Positions 8,861 through 17,950 of a stretch of DNA of 39,179 nt are shown one piece after another (positions within the stretch are counted from its first letter, which is position 1; each line of letters opens with the position of its first letter). The translations under genes and the position numbers were made by a program. The notes below the pieces were generated by a model. The model did no database searches and was not told the DNA's origin. It saw nothing but the letters and a program-made list of their open reading frames with translations. The DNA comes from an uncultured Monoglobus sp. (GTDB lineage: Bacteria; Bacillota; Clostridia; Monoglobales; Monoglobaceae): the NCBI GenBank assembly GCA_947624305.1, contig CANQKC010000025.1, forward strand, positions 1-39,179, written 5' to 3'.

Positions 8861-10234
8861 ATGCCTAAAGAATACAGAACGATTGAAGAAGTGGCCGGCC
8901 CTCTGATGCTGGTCAGAAACGTCGAGAATGTTAACTATAACGACCTTGGCGAGATCATTCTCGCGAACGGCGAAAAGCGCCGCTGCAAGGTGCTTGAGAT
9001 AGACGGCAGCAACGCGCTTGTCCAGCTTTTTGAGCCCTCGACGGGCATTAATATATCGACAAGCAAGGTGCGTTTCTTGGGCAGGAGCATGGAGCTCGGC
9101 GTGTCCGGGGATATGCTCGGCCGCGTGTTTGACGGCCTCGGCCGCCCGATAGACGACGGCCCCGAGATACTGCCCGAAAAGCGCCTCGACGTTGACGGAC
9201 TGCCGATGAACCCGGCGGCCAGAAGCTATCCCGAGGAGTTTATCGAGACGGGAATTTCCGCGATCGACGGGCTTAACACTTTGGTTCGCGGCCAGAAACT
9301 GCCGATATTCTCGGCAAGCGGCCTGCCCCACGCGAACCTAGCCGCGCAGATCGCGAGACAGGCGGGCGTCCGCGGCACCAACGAGCAGTTCGCCGTTGTG
9401 TTCGCCGCTATGGGCATCACGTTTGAGGAGTCGAACTTCTTTGTTGAAAGCTTTAAGGAGACCGGAGCGATCGACAGAACGGTTATGTTCGTGAATTTGG
9501 CCAATGACCCGGCTGTTGAGCGTATCGCCACGCCGAGAATGGCGCTGACCGCGGCGGAATATCTGGCGTTTGAAAAGGATATGCACGTTTTGGTTATCCT
9601 GACCGATATCACAAACTATGCCGACGCGTTGCGCGAGGTTTCCGCGGCCCGCAAGGAGGTTCCCGGACGACGCGGCTATCCCGGATATATGTATACCGAC
9701 CTCGCGAACCTTTACGAGAGAGCGGGCAGACAGCACGGCAAGAAGGGATCGATCACGATGATCCCCATTCTAACCATGCCCGAGGACGACAAGACCCACC
9801 CGATACCAGACCTCACTGGATATATCACCGAGGGTCAGATAATCCTCTCGCGCGAGCTTTACAGAAAGAACATCATGCCGCCGATCGACGTGCTTCCGTC
9901 GCTTTCGCGTCTTAAGGACAAGGGCATCGGCGACGGCAAGACCAGAGCCGATCACGCCGACACGATGAACCAGCTTTTCGCGGCCTACGCCCGCGGAAAG
10001 GACGCCAAGGAGCTTATGGTTATCCTCGGCGAGGCGGCGCTCACAGATATTGATAAGAAATACGCGCGCTTTGCTGACGAGTTCGAGAAGCGCTACGTCT
10101 CGCAGGGCTATCAGACCCGCCGCGACATTGAGGAAACGCTCAGGATCGGATGGGAGCTTTTGGGAATTTTGCCCAGAGGCGAGCTGAAGCGCATCAAGGA
10201 CGAGTACCTTGATAAATACTACAAGGAAGCGTAA
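8861..10234 (+). CDS. ntpB: V-type ATP synthase regulatory subunit B
   Basis: The 457-residue non-catalytic partner of subunit A. It has the alpha/beta ATPase fold but no canonical P-loop ([19 protein letters not shown] where a Walker A would be), which is normal for subunit B. It also keeps [22 protein letters not shown], the signature that contributes an arginine to the A-subunit active site. GGAGG lies 9 nt before the ATG. Confidence 0.98.
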   Translation: MPKEYRTIEEVAGPLMLVRNVENVNYNDLGEIILANGEKRRCKVLEIDGSNALVQLFEPSTGINISTSKVRFLGRSMELGVSGDMLGRVFDGLGRPIDDGPEILPEKRLDVDGLPMNPAARSYPEEFIETGISAIDGLNTLVRGQKLPIFSASGLPHANLAAQIARQAGVRGTNEQFAVVFAAMGITFEESNFFVESFKETGAIDRTVMFVNLANDPAVERIATPRMALTAAEYLAFEKDMHVLVILTDITNYADALREVSAARKEVPGRRGYPGYMYTDLANLYERAGRQHGKKGSITMIPILTMPEDDKTHPIPDLTGYITEGQIILSRELYRKNIMPPIDVLPSLSRLKDKGIGDGKTRADHADTMNQLFAAYARGKDAKELMVILGEAALTDIDKKYARFADEFEKRYVSQGYQTRRDIEETLRIGWELLGILPRGELKRIKDEYLDKYYKEA

Positions 10235-10252
10235 ATAAGGAAGTGATAACCA

Positions 10253-10918
10253 ATGGCAATGACGCAAGTCAATCCGACTAGAATGGAGCTCACGCGGCAG
10301 AAGTCCAAGCTTGTCACCGCGATCCGCGGCCACAAGCTGCTTAAAGACAAGCGCGATGAGCTTATGCGCCGTTTTTTGGATCTGGTAAGATTAAACAAAC
10401 AGCTCCGCGAGGAGGTCGAGGAGGGAATAAGGGCCGCGAACCGCCGCTTTGTGCTGGCGGCGGCCGTTATGAACGACCCCGCTTTAAAGACCGCGCTGCT
10501 CGCGCCGAAGCAGAGCGTTTCGGTGTCGGTCGCGGCGAAAAACGTTATGAGCGTTGACATTCCGGTCATGGACTATAAGACCGGCTCGCCGGGCGAGGGG
10601 GATATATTTTCCTACGGCTTCGCCTTTACCTCGGGCGATCTGGACGACGCGGTGCGCTCGCTGAACGACATTTTTCCGAAACTTCTGAAACTCGCGGAAT
10701 GCGAGAAGTCGTGCCGGCTTATGGCCGACGAGATCGAGAAAACGCGCCGCAGGGTCAACGCCCTTGAGCATGTTATGATCCCGGAATATCAAAGGCAGAT
10801 CAAATATATCACCATGAAGCTTGACGAGAACGAGCGCTCGACACAGATACGCCTCATGAAGGTCAAGGATATGATGATAAAGGAAAACATAGAGCAGAAA
10901 CGAGCAAAAATGGCGTAG
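10253..10918 (+). CDS. ntpD: V-type ATP synthase subunit D
   Basis: A 221-residue central-shaft subunit, functionally like F-type gamma. N-terminal and C-terminal helices (NPTRMELTRQKSKL and the NALEHVMIPEYQRQIKYI region) form the long coiled coil that turns inside A3B3. It is the last V-ATPase gene. There is no terminator between it and fbp. Confidence 0.96.
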   Translation: MAMTQVNPTRMELTRQKSKLVTAIRGHKLLKDKRDELMRRFLDLVRLNKQLREEVEEGIRAANRRFVLAAAVMNDPALKTALLAPKQSVSVSVAAKNVMSVDIPVMDYKTGSPGEGDIFSYGFAFTSGDLDDAVRSLNDIFPKLLKLAECEKSCRLMADEIEKTRRRVNALEHVMIPEYQRQIKYITMKLDENERSTQIRLMKVKDMMIKENIEQKRAKMA

Positions 10919-10929
10919 AGGATTATACT

Positions 10930-12900
10930 ATGAATAACGCAGATTTAAGGTATCTAAATCTTCTTCACATGCGATACGGAAACATCAGAAAGGCGTCTGA
11001 GGCTATCATTAACCTCAGCGCCTTGCTGAATTTGCCGAAGGGCACGGAGCATTTTCTGAGCGACATTCACGGCGAGTACGAGTCGTTCACGCATATCCTC
11101 AAAAACGGTTCGGGCGTTATAAAATCAAAGATCGACATGGTGTTTGAGAACACGCTGCCCGAGAGCGAGCGGAAGTCTCTGGCCACGCTCATTTATTATC
11201 CCGAGGAAAAGCTTGAGCTTGTGAAGGAGTCAATAAAAAAGAAGTCCGAGCTTAAGGAGTGGTACATGCTGACGCTGCACCGCCTTATCGAGGTGTGCAA
11301 GGCGAGCGCGTCAAAATACACCCGCTCGGAGGTTCGCAAAGCCCTTCCCGAGGGCTTTGACTACATAATCGACGAGCTTCTGCATACGCAGGATTATGAG
11401 ATAGACAAAAACGAGTATTACAAGCAAATCGTCTCCACGATAATCGAGATCGGCAGAGCGGACGCTTTTATCATCGCCATGGCGGAGCTTATTCAGCGCC
11501 TCGCGATCGCGCGTCTGCACATAATCGGCGATATTTACGACCGCGGCCCGGGCGCCCCGATCATTATGGACACGCTGATGCGGCATCACAGCGTCGATAT
11601 CCAGTGGGGCAACCATGACATCGAGTGGATCGGCGCCTCGATCGGCAGCCGCGCCTGCATCGCCAACGTAATACGCCTGTGCTCGAGATACGACAACATG
11701 AACACGATAGAGGGCGACTACGGCATAAGCATCCGCCCGCTCGCGGTGTTCGCCATGGAAACCTACGCGGGCGACGATTGTGAGGTTTTCATTCCCCGTC
11801 ATCTTGAGGTCACCGAGTACAGCAAGCATGACGAAAAACTTATCTCAAAGATACATAAGGCGATAACGGTAATTCAGTTCAAGCTCGAGGGGCAGATAAT
11901 CAAGCGCCACCCGGAATACGGCATGGACGGGAGGCTGCTGCTCGACAAAATCGACTATAAACGCGGCACGGTCAAGATCGGAGAAGAAACGTATGAGCTG
12001 ATTGACAAAAATTTTCCCACGATAAATCCGAAAAATCCTTACAAGCTTTCGGAGGCGGAGGAGGAGGTCATGGACAGGCTGCGCGCCGCGTTCATAAGCA
12101 GCGAGCGGCTCAAGAAGCACATGCGGTTCATGACTGACCGCGGCTCGCTGTATAATTGCTATAACTCCAACCTGATGTTCCACGGCTGCATACCGATGAC
12201 CGAGGACGGCGAGTTTGAAAAGGTCAACCTTTTCGGAACCCCGCTGTCGGGCAAGGCCTTGTTCGACGAGATCGACTTCCGCGTCCGCTGCGGAGTCAAG
12301 ACCAAGGACGGCACAAAGGAGCGCACCGCGGCCGAGGATCTGATGTGGTACCTCTGGTGCGGCGCGAAGTCGCCCCTGTTCGGCAAGGACAGGATCGCCA
12401 CGTTTGAAAACTATTTCATCGCCGACAGGGAGCTGTCAAAAGAGAACAAAAATCCGTATTACAGGCTCGCGGCAAAGCGCGAGACCGCTGTTATGATCTT
12501 GAAGGAGTTTGGCTTAAAGCCCGCCGACTCGCACATAATCAACGGCCATGTCCCGGTCGAGATAAGAAAGGGCCAGAGCCCGATCAGAGCGGGCGGCAAG
12601 CTGTTTGTGATCGACGGCGGCCTGTCAAAGGGCTATCAGCCCAAAACCGGCATCGCGGGCTACACGCTGCTCTATAACTCCCACGGCCTTATTCTGGTTT
12701 CGCACGAGCCGTTTGAGTCAAAAGAGAAAGCGGTTCGCGACGAGATCGACATTCACTCAAAGACCGTGGTACTTGAGCGCGCGGGCAAGCGCAAAATGGT
12801 CGCCGACACCGACAGCGGTGCCGACATAAAGGCGCGGATCGAGGATCTGAAAATTCTGCTCGCCGCGTACCGCGACGGAACTCTTAAGCCTAAATCATAA
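10930..12900 (+). CDS. fbp: Class III fructose-1,6-bisphosphatase
   Basis: This 656-residue cytoplasmic enzyme removes the 1-phosphate of fructose-1,6-bisphosphate, the committed gluconeogenic step. Class III is the Firmicutes type, with a metallophosphatase core. Visible are the metal-binding motifs SDIHGEYESF (residues 43-52), IIGDIYDRGPGAP (about 197-209) and WGNHDIEWIGA (about 222-232), and NGHVPVE near residue 540. It lies only 11 nt after ntpD with no promoter or terminator between, so at least part of its expression should come from the V-ATPase promoter. No terminator follows it before the next promoter. Confidence 0.97.
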   Translation: MNNADLRYLNLLHMRYGNIRKASEAIINLSALLNLPKGTEHFLSDIHGEYESFTHILKNGSGVIKSKIDMVFENTLPESERKSLATLIYYPEEKLELVKESIKKKSELKEWYMLTLHRLIEVCKASASKYTRSEVRKALPEGFDYIIDELLHTQDYEIDKNEYYKQIVSTIIEIGRADAFIIAMAELIQRLAIARLHIIGDIYDRGPGAPIIMDTLMRHHSVDIQWGNHDIEWIGASIGSRACIANVIRLCSRYDNMNTIEGDYGISIRPLAVFAMETYAGDDCEVFIPRHLEVTEYSKHDEKLISKIHKAITVIQFKLEGQIIKRHPEYGMDGRLLLDKIDYKRGTVKIGEETYELIDKNFPTINPKNPYKLSEAEEEVMDRLRAAFISSERLKKHMRFMTDRGSLYNCYNSNLMFHGCIPMTEDGEFEKVNLFGTPLSGKALFDEIDFRVRCGVKTKDGTKERTAAEDLMWYLWCGAKSPLFGKDRIATFENYFIADRELSKENKNPYYRLAAKRETAVMILKEFGLKPADSHIINGHVPVEIRKGQSPIRAGGKLFVIDGGLSKGYQPKTGIAGYTLLYNSHGLILVSHEPFESKEKAVRDEIDIHSKTVVLERAGKRKMVADTDSGADIKARIEDLKILLAAYRDGTLKPKS

Positions 12901-12907
12901 AAAATTG

Positions 12908-12936
12908 TTGACTGTATGTCGAATTCGGAGTATAAT
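12908..12936 (+). promoter_or_regulatory. Sigma-A promoter for the DUF4867-type gene
   Basis: TTGACT (12908-12913), 17-bp spacer, TATAAT (12931-12936), 37 nt before the start codon. Confidence 0.85.
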
Positions 12937-12973
12937 ATTATCAGAAATTTTTACAAAATCGGAGGAATGAAAA

Positions 12974-13618
12974 ATGAGTTTAGTAATAAAGCCCGTAAGC
13001 GGGCCGGATTTCGTTAAATACGGAAGAGTGGTCGACGGATACGACTGGAGTGAGCTTTTAAGCACTCTTGAAAGCTGCTCGCCAAAGCCCGGCGACGTTG
13101 TTTATGTTCCGTCCTGCCCCGAGCTTGAGGCGCTCGGCGCGAAAAAATACCTGTCCGACAATGTGTACGGCGGAATGCCGGTCCAGATCGGCTACTGCAA
13201 CGGCACAAACACCAAGCTTAACTGCCTTGAATATCACAAGGACAGCGAGATCGACATAGCGGCAGATGATGTTGTTCTGCTCGTCGGCAGTCAGCAGGAC
13301 GCCGCGGGCGGCTCGTACGACACGTCAAAGGTCGAGGCCTTCCTGTGCCCAAAGGGCACAGCCGTTGAGCTCTACGCCACCACGATGCATTACGCGCCGT
13401 GCAGCGCAAAGCTCGGCGAGGGATTCAGGGTCGTGATCGTGCTGCCAAAGGGAACGAATTATGACAAGCCCGAAATCGAGATCACCAATGATGAGGACAA
13501 GCGGCTGTTCGCGAGCAACAAGTGGCTCATCGCGCACCCCGACGCGCCCGAGGCAAAGCAGGGAGCGGTCGTAGCCATAACCGGCGAGAACACCGACATA
13601 GCCGGGCTTATCGGATAA
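12974..13618 (+). CDS. Cupin-like protein, probably DUF4867 family
   Basis: A 214-residue soluble protein with no signal peptide or membrane helix. The pattern of short beta strands with conserved glycines (FVKYGRVVDGYD, GGMPVQIGYCNG, CLEYHKDSEIDIAADDVVLLVG, KGTAVELYATTMHYAPC, GFRVVIVLPKGT) suggests a cupin barrel; histidines in CLEYHKDSE and TMHYAPC are candidate metal ligands. This resembles the DUF4867 proteins of Clostridia, whose function is unknown as far as I know. GGAGG precedes the ATG. It shares its promoter with the following zinc-ribbon gene. Confidence 0.75.
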   Translation: MSLVIKPVSGPDFVKYGRVVDGYDWSELLSTLESCSPKPGDVVYVPSCPELEALGAKKYLSDNVYGGMPVQIGYCNGTNTKLNCLEYHKDSEIDIAADDVVLLVGSQQDAAGGSYDTSKVEAFLCPKGTAVELYATTMHYAPCSAKLGEGFRVVIVLPKGTNYDKPEIEITNDEDKRLFASNKWLIAHPDAPEAKQGAVVAITGENTDIAGLIG

Positions 13619-13631
13619 AGGAGGGTTTGCT

Positions 13632-14045
13632 GTGAGATGCGCTAACTGCGGAGGAGAGTTGGTCAACGGAAAGTGCATGGTCTGCGGCGGAAGCGACGCG
13701 ATGAACAAGCACGACGAGTATTTGCGCGCCGACCGCGTTCCGAACGTTGAAAGGCCGTTCAGCCGCCCCGTTTCGGTGGGCGCATGGGTCGGACGACAGT
13801 TTATTTCATGGATCCCGATCGTCGGCAGCCTTGTTTATCTTATAATGCTGATCGTCTGGGCATGCAGCGACAGGTTCGAGCGGACTTCCAAAAACTGGGC
13901 TATCGCCTCGATAATTGTCGCGGCGATCAAGCTTGTTGTCGGCATCGCGCTGCTGTGCGGACTGATCGCGCTGATAAGCTGGGCGAGCACAAATCCCGAG
14001 CTCCAAAATGAACTGAACAATTTTAATTATTACTTATATCAATAA
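13632..14045 (+). CDS. Zinc-ribbon membrane protein of unknown function
   Basis: A 137-residue protein starting at GTG 13632 (AGGAGGG upstream). The N-terminus is a short zinc ribbon (CANC-x(8)-CMVC, residues 3-18). A polar linker follows, then two membrane helices (about 58-80 and 92-118), the first with FISWIPIVGSLVYLIMLIVW. This layout (cytoplasmic ribbon plus two helices) is common among uncharacterised Firmicute envelope proteins. It lies 13 nt after the DUF4867-type gene and probably shares its transcript. Confidence 0.8.
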   Translation: MRCANCGGELVNGKCMVCGGSDAMNKHDEYLRADRVPNVERPFSRPVSVGAWVGRQFISWIPIVGSLVYLIMLIVWACSDRFERTSKNWAIASIIVAAIKLVVGIALLCGLIALISWASTNPELQNELNNFNYYLYQ

Positions 14046-14063
14046 TTTGTAAGAAATTTTTAA

Positions 14064-14102
14064 CAAACAGGTCTTGACACAAGGCCTGTTTGCGTATATA
14101 AT
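14064..14102 (+). promoter_or_regulatory. uppP promoter with a palindrome over the -35 box
   Basis: TTGACA (14074-14079), 17-bp spacer and TATAAT (14097-14102) form a consensus sigma-A promoter. The bases 14064-14092 form an inverted repeat (CAAACAGG...CCTGTTTG with an inner CTTG/CAAG) that covers the -35 and most of the spacer. No T-run follows, so an operator is more likely than a terminator. Confidence 0.75.
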
Positions 14103-14136
14103 AATAAGCGCATTATTTTTTTGGAGGTACACAAAG

Positions 14137-14946
14137 TTGAACTTTTTGGAAATCTTTAAGTCGGTCATCCTGGGCATAGTCGAGGGTATAACCGAGTGGC
14201 TGCCGATAAGCTCCACCGGCCATATGATACTCGTCAACGAGCTTATAAACAACACGGGCTTCACGGCCTCGGACCTGTATTTGTATGTTATACAGCTTGG
14301 CGCGATACTCGCGGTGGTAACGCTCTATTTCCGCAAGCTTAACCCGTTCGCCCCGAGCAAGACCAAACAGGAAAAGGCCGACACCTGGCAGATGTGGCTC
14401 AAGGTGTTGATCGCCTGCCTGCCCGCCGCGGTCATAGGTCTTTTGCTTGACCCGATCATGGAGCGGTTTGAAAACTGGGAGGTCGTTTCGGCGACTCTGA
14501 TAATCTACGGCATAGCGTTTATCATTCTTGAGAACCATCCGAAAACCCCGGTCGTCCACGACATGAAGGGAATGACCTGCAAGACGGCACTGCTCATCGG
14601 AATGTTTCAGGTGCTTTCGATAATCCCCGGCACCTCGCGTTCGGGTTCGACGATATTGGGCGCGATGCTCGTCGGCTGCTCGAGAGAGATCGCCGCGGAG
14701 TTCTCGTTCTTTCTGGCGATCCCCGTTATGTTCGGCGTGAGCCTTTTGAAGATATTGAAATACGGCCTTGTGATGAGCGGCGGCGAGGCGGCTGTGCTGC
14801 TTATCGGCATGGCGGTCGCGTACATAGTCTCGATGCTGGCGATAAAGTTCCTTGTGAATTTCGTCAAGAGCCACGACTTCAAAGCCTTCGGCTGGTACAG
14901 AATTATTCTCGGACTGGTCGTTATAGCCTACTTTTTGATATTTTAA
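14137..14946 (+). CDS. uppP: Undecaprenyl-diphosphate phosphatase (BacA/UppP type)
   Basis: A membrane enzyme that dephosphorylates undecaprenyl diphosphate to recycle the lipid carrier of peptidoglycan synthesis; overexpression gives bacitracin resistance in other bacteria. The 269-residue product has about seven or eight membrane segments and both family active-site motifs: [14 protein letters not shown] (about residues 16-29) and [10 protein letters not shown] (about 167-176). I start at TTG 14137 because GGAGG is 9 nt upstream; the ATG in the earlier frame lies in the promoter. It has its own promoter and a strong terminator. Confidence 0.95.
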   Translation: MNFLEIFKSVILGIVEGITEWLPISSTGHMILVNELINNTGFTASDLYLYVIQLGAILAVVTLYFRKLNPFAPSKTKQEKADTWQMWLKVLIACLPAAVIGLLLDPIMERFENWEVVSATLIIYGIAFIILENHPKTPVVHDMKGMTCKTALLIGMFQVLSIIPGTSRSGSTILGAMLVGCSREIAAEFSFFLAIPVMFGVSLLKILKYGLVMSGGEAAVLLIGMAVAYIVSMLAIKFLVNFVKSHDFKAFGWYRIILGLVVIAYFLIF

Positions 14947-14970
14947 AATAATATTTATTAATAAAGAAAT

Positions 14971-15010
14971 AGGTTATTGCCGTATTTAACACGGCAATAA
15001 CCTTATCTTT
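14971..15010. terminator. Bidirectional terminator between uppP and the sensor kinase gene
   Basis: A 13-bp perfect stem (14971-14983 with 14991-15003), 7-nt loop, and T-rich flank on the plus strand. It separates the convergent uppP and kinase transcripts. Confidence 0.9.
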
Positions 15011-15035
15011 TTATAATTTTATATTGACATTGGTT

Positions 15036-16325
15036 TTATACGTCAAAAAGCACTATATCCGTTTCGTAAATTCCGTTTTCGCAGGAAGCGCGCATAATTC
15101 CGTTGTATTTTTCGACGACCTCGGTTATGTTTTTAAGTCCTATTCCGTGATTTGCCGCGTCCGCTTTGTCGGTTATCGGCAGCCCGTTTTTAAATTTCGG
15201 ATGCTTGTCCGTAGTGTTTTTTAAACCGATAAACAATTGATTTTGCTCAAAGAAAATATCAAAAAATATTTTCCGTCTGCTCGGCTCAAGACCTGCGCAG
15301 CCCTCTATGGCGTTGTCAAAAAGATTTCCGAGCAGCATGCAGCACTCGACGCCCGTGAGCTTTAAGTCGCAAGGCAGCTTTTTGATATTCAGCTCGGTTT
15401 CAATGCCGCTTTTCCTTGCCTGTTCAATTTTTGAATTTATTATCGAATCAAGCGCGAGGTTGCCGGTGTTCATAACGGCGTCCTCATTTTTTACTTTTTC
15501 AATGCCAAGCTCCGATATGTACTTTTTTGCCTCGGCAATATTATTGTTTTCAAGCATTGCGTCTATCATTTCCAGATGATTTTTGAAATCATGCTTTATT
15601 GATCTCATTCTCTCGTTTTCAGCATCCGATCTCTTTGCCTGTTTTTCCTGTGCGTCAACCTGATTTTCAAGGAGAATATTTTTCATTTTTATTTCAACAG
15701 TGTCAATCAGTTTATCGAATAAATAAAACCCGATCACGCTGCTGTACATAATACATATCATTAATAATAGCAAAACTATCCCGCTGATTTCGGTAAGAGT
15801 TTTGAAGAAATACGCTATGCAAACCAGAATTGCGATATTTACTATCGGTGCGGTCATCAGCGCCAGCCAATAACTACGGTACATCCCGAACCACTTTTTA
15901 TTCCAAATTATACATATTGTTTTTATAATTATAAGATCAAAAATTTTTGACGCGATTATTCCGACAAATCTGGAAACGTTTTCATCCATCAGCTCGACAG
16001 GACTAAGATGCTTTAAAGCGATAAACAATGCTCCGACCAAATATTCCGAGGCAATTCCGATCAAAATAAAAATCAAGGCATAAAAAGCTTTTTGCTTAAT
16101 ATTGTTTTTATATAATATAACTCCTGCAAAGGACGCCGCGAGTGACAGTAATGTATTGACAAGAATATCACCGCCGATAAAATTGCTGATAAGCAAAATA
16201 ACCGCGAACAATACTCTTGAAAGTATTTTGAATTCCCTTTTGTCACATACCAAAAAACTGTCAAAGAACATAAACGCCATAATTGTTTCAAATATGATCA
16301 CGGCGATATCCAAAATTCTAAACAT
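15036..16325 (-). CDS. AgrC-like sensor histidine kinase (GHKL family)
   Basis: A 429-residue kinase of the peptide-sensing class. The first 205 residues contain about six membrane helices. A short coiled linker follows, then SIKHDFKNHLEMID with the phospho-accepting histidine at 245, and a GHKL ATPase domain (LLGNLFDNAIEGC as N-box, NHGIGLKNI as G-box, about 325-420). The ATG at 16325 is preferred because AGAGG lies upstream; the TTG at 16331 overlaps the end of the regulator gene. Codon use and base composition are AT-richer than the core genes. No agrB or agrD-like gene was found in the window, so the ligand is unknown. Confidence 0.9.
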   Translation of the reverse strand: MFRILDIAVIIFETIMAFMFFDSFLVCDKREFKILSRVLFAVILLISNFIGGDILVNTLLSLAASFAGVILYKNNIKQKAFYALIFILIGIASEYLVGALFIALKHLSPVELMDENVSRFVGIIASKIFDLIIIKTICIIWNKKWFGMYRSYWLALMTAPIVNIAILVCIAYFFKTLTEISGIVLLLLMICIMYSSVIGFYLFDKLIDTVEIKMKNILLENQVDAQEKQAKRSDAENERMRSIKHDFKNHLEMIDAMLENNNIAEAKKYISELGIEKVKNEDAVMNTGNLALDSIINSKIEQARKSGIETELNIKKLPCDLKLTGVECCMLLGNLFDNAIEGCAGLEPSRRKIFFDIFFEQNQLFIGLKNTTDKHPKFKNGLPITDKADAANHGIGLKNITEVVEKYNGIMRASCENGIYETDIVLFDV

Positions 16326-16331
16326 AATCAA

Positions 16332-17045
16332 TTACCTCTTATTCTTAATATACGCCAAATAACGTCCCCCAAAACTCTCTCTGTGCGAAACACTGACGGG
16401 CACGGTTTCGCCGTTTTTTAAAACGACCTCCGTGACGGAACGATTAGCGATAGCGGACAGATTCACGCAGAATGAATTGTGGGTCATGACAAATCCGTGT
16501 TCTTCGAACAACTTTTCGTAATCCTTGAGTCTGCCGATAAACTCATAAGTTTCATTCGACGTGTGCAGAATAATCTTGCGCATGTCGTTATTAACATATA
16601 TAATTTCACTAAAAGGAATATTATACTCCCTGCGGTTATACTTAAAAGAAAAGCGTGCGGCGTTTTCCGTTTCCAAAAGCGTCTTATCCAGTATTTTTCT
16701 TATATCGTCAAAGCTCACAGGCTTGTCGAGAAATCCGGAAGGCATGCAGCTGAAGCAGTCGCGCATGTATTTTTCATAATTCGTGAGAAAAATGATGTTT
16801 ATGTCTTTGTCAAGCTCCCTGATTTTGTTCGCGTTTTCGACTCCGTTTATCCCGCTCATCTCAATATCGGTAATAAGCATATCAAAAACGCTGCCGTGCG
16901 CGGCGCAGTATTTCAAAAGCTCCTCGCCGGAATAGAAAACATCCCAATCTATTCGATTATTGTTTTCATTATACCGCAAAAGGCATTTTTCAAGCTCGTT
17001 TATCCAATTGTTTTCATCGTCGCACACAGCTATCCGCAGCGCCAT
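16332..17045 (-). CDS. LytTR-family response regulator (AgrA-like)
   Basis: A 237-residue regulator. The receiver domain (1-120) has acidic residues in VCDDE (7-11), the phospho-acceptor D60 (LITDIEMSG) and K in LDKPVS. The LytTR DNA-binding domain (about 135-235) contains FSFKYNRREYNIPFSEIIYV and FVMTHNSFCVN. LytTR proteins bind direct repeats upstream of virulence, bacteriocin or competence-type genes. GAGGTGTG precedes the ATG. It is followed 6 nt later by its kinase and preceded 47 nt upstream by hicB on the same strand. Confidence 0.93.
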   Translation of the reverse strand: MALRIAVCDDENNWINELEKCLLRYNENNNRIDWDVFYSGEELLKYCAAHGSVFDMLITDIEMSGINGVENANKIRELDKDINIIFLTNYEKYMRDCFSCMPSGFLDKPVSFDDIRKILDKTLLETENAARFSFKYNRREYNIPFSEIIYVNNDMRKIILHTSNETYEFIGRLKDYEKLFEEHGFVMTHNSFCVNLSAIANRSVTEVVLKNGETVPVSVSHRESFGGRYLAYIKNKR

Positions 17046-17070
17046 TTAATTTTCACACCTCAATATCCGC

Positions 17071-17100
17071 GTTTATAATTTGCTTAATAAAATTATAAAC
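17071..17100. repeat. 11-bp perfect inverted repeat between hicB and the response regulator
   Basis: GTTTATAATTT (17071-17081) is mirrored by AAATTATAAAC (17090-17100) with 8 nt between. It overlaps the hicB stop codon and lies just upstream of the regulator's ribosome site. There is no T-run, so it may be a regulator site or an mRNA-processing hairpin rather than a terminator. Confidence 0.7.
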
Positions 17101-17494
17101 GATTGGTGAGATGAAGCTCGTTTTTTAATGCTCTTTGCAATATTGCCGAAACATTTACACCGCTTTTTTCAGCTTCATAATTCAGCCATGATGGCAGAGT
17201 GACATTTCGCCGCACCATTCGCTGCTCGTTTTGTCTGCGATATTCGGTAAAATCGACATCAACCAAAGAAATTATATCGCTGCTCGAAGTTTTTTTCAGA
17301 TCGCCTAATGATGTAGGGATCGGCAGTTCCTTTTTGTCATCTTCCATATCAATGCCCATTATCCCTATGGCGTCCCGCGCCATCTCTATAGCATCTGTAA
17401 GCGTGTCCCCTTCGGTATTAATATTAAAATCAGGGATATATACCACATATCCGACTTTGTCCGGCGTTAAAATTATAGGATATGAATTTTTCAT
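17093..17494 (-). CDS. hicB: HicB-family antitoxin
   Basis: A 133-residue antitoxin. The N-terminal part (about 1-60, YPIILTPDKVGYVVYIPDF and DTLTDAIEMARDAIGI) is the degenerate RNase H-like fold that neutralises HicA. The C-terminal part (about 95-128, NVTLPSWLNYEAEKSGVNVSAILQRALK) is a ribbon-helix-helix DNA-binding domain. It is translated from an ATG with GGAGGTAAT upstream, 35 nt after hicA. HicB normally represses its own operon, and a palindrome is present in the promoter. Confidence 0.93.
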   Translation of the reverse strand: MKNSYPIILTPDKVGYVVYIPDFNINTEGDTLTDAIEMARDAIGIMGIDMEDDKKELPIPTSLGDLKKTSSSDIISLVDVDFTEYRRQNEQRMVRRNVTLPSWLNYEAEKSGVNVSAILQRALKNELHLTNRL

Positions 17495-17529
17495 AATATT
17501 ACCTCCATAAATTGTTTATTAAACGGGAC

Positions 17530-17703
17530 TTATTTAAGTCCTCTCCGCTTTATTATTGCTTTTGCAAGGTTTTCCTTGATTTCCTTGTGCCTCGGTATTG
17601 TCTCGCTGTCAATTCCGTTTGTGTATATATCATGGTTTCCACCGCTGCGCTTCAGATACCAGTTATTCTTTTCAAGCAATTTGATCAAATCTTTTGTTTT
17701 CAT
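17530..17703 (-). CDS. hicA: HicA-family mRNA interferase toxin
   Basis: A 57-residue protein of the double-stranded-RNA-binding fold: KTKDLIKLLEKNNWYLKRSGGNHDIYTN, with the catalytic-type histidine in the GGNHDIY segment, and a RHKEIKENLAKAIIKRRGL tail. HicA cleaves mRNA and tmRNA independently of ribosomes when free of HicB. The ATG at 17703 is chosen because GGAGG is 9 nt upstream. It is first in the hicAB operon. Confidence 0.93.
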   Translation of the reverse strand: MKTKDLIKLLEKNNWYLKRSGGNHDIYTNGIDSETIPRHKEIKENLAKAIIKRRGLK

Positions 17704-17726
17704 TCCGAAACCTCCAAACAATATAT

Positions 17727-17755
17727 ATTATACACATCAAATGTGTATATGTCAA
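17727..17755 (-). promoter_or_regulatory. hicAB promoter with operator palindrome in the spacer
   Basis: On the minus strand TTGACA (17750-17755), a 17-bp spacer and TATAAT (17727-17732). The perfect inverted repeat TATACACAT/ATGTGTATA with a 3-nt centre (17729-17749) fills the spacer and overlaps the -10. This is the expected place for HicB autorepression. Confidence 0.85.
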
Positions 17756-17870
17756 TATGATATTTAATTATCAAGCTAAAAGTCTAAAGGTACATTAAGT
17801 ATTGCGATTATGAATATAATCAAAATGTCAACGGATTTTATTTAAAATACCTCTTTTTTAAAATTTGGTA

Positions 17871-17899
17871 TTGCAAATCGGCTTTGATTGTTATATAAT
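17871..17899 (+). promoter_or_regulatory. Sigma-A promoter of argGH
   Basis: TTGCAA (17871-17876), 17-bp spacer, TATAAT (17894-17899), 52 nt before argG. About 50 bp upstream is a GATTAT/ATAATC inverted repeat that could be part of an arginine-repressor site; this is weak. Confidence 0.75.
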
Positions 17900-17950
17900 A
17901 TAAAAAGAAAATTTTGCCCGCGCGGCATAACATAAATTGGAGGTATAAAA

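Noticed and set aside
17800..17825. Arginine-repressor (ARG box) site upstream of argG
   Set aside because: Only a short GATTAT/ATAATC inverted repeat is seen; it does not match the consensus well enough to call.
15036..17950. A pheromone peptide gene (agrD-like) near the kinase
   Set aside because: I looked in the gaps at 14947-15035, 17046-17092 and 17704-17950 on both strands and found no short frame with a ribosome site.
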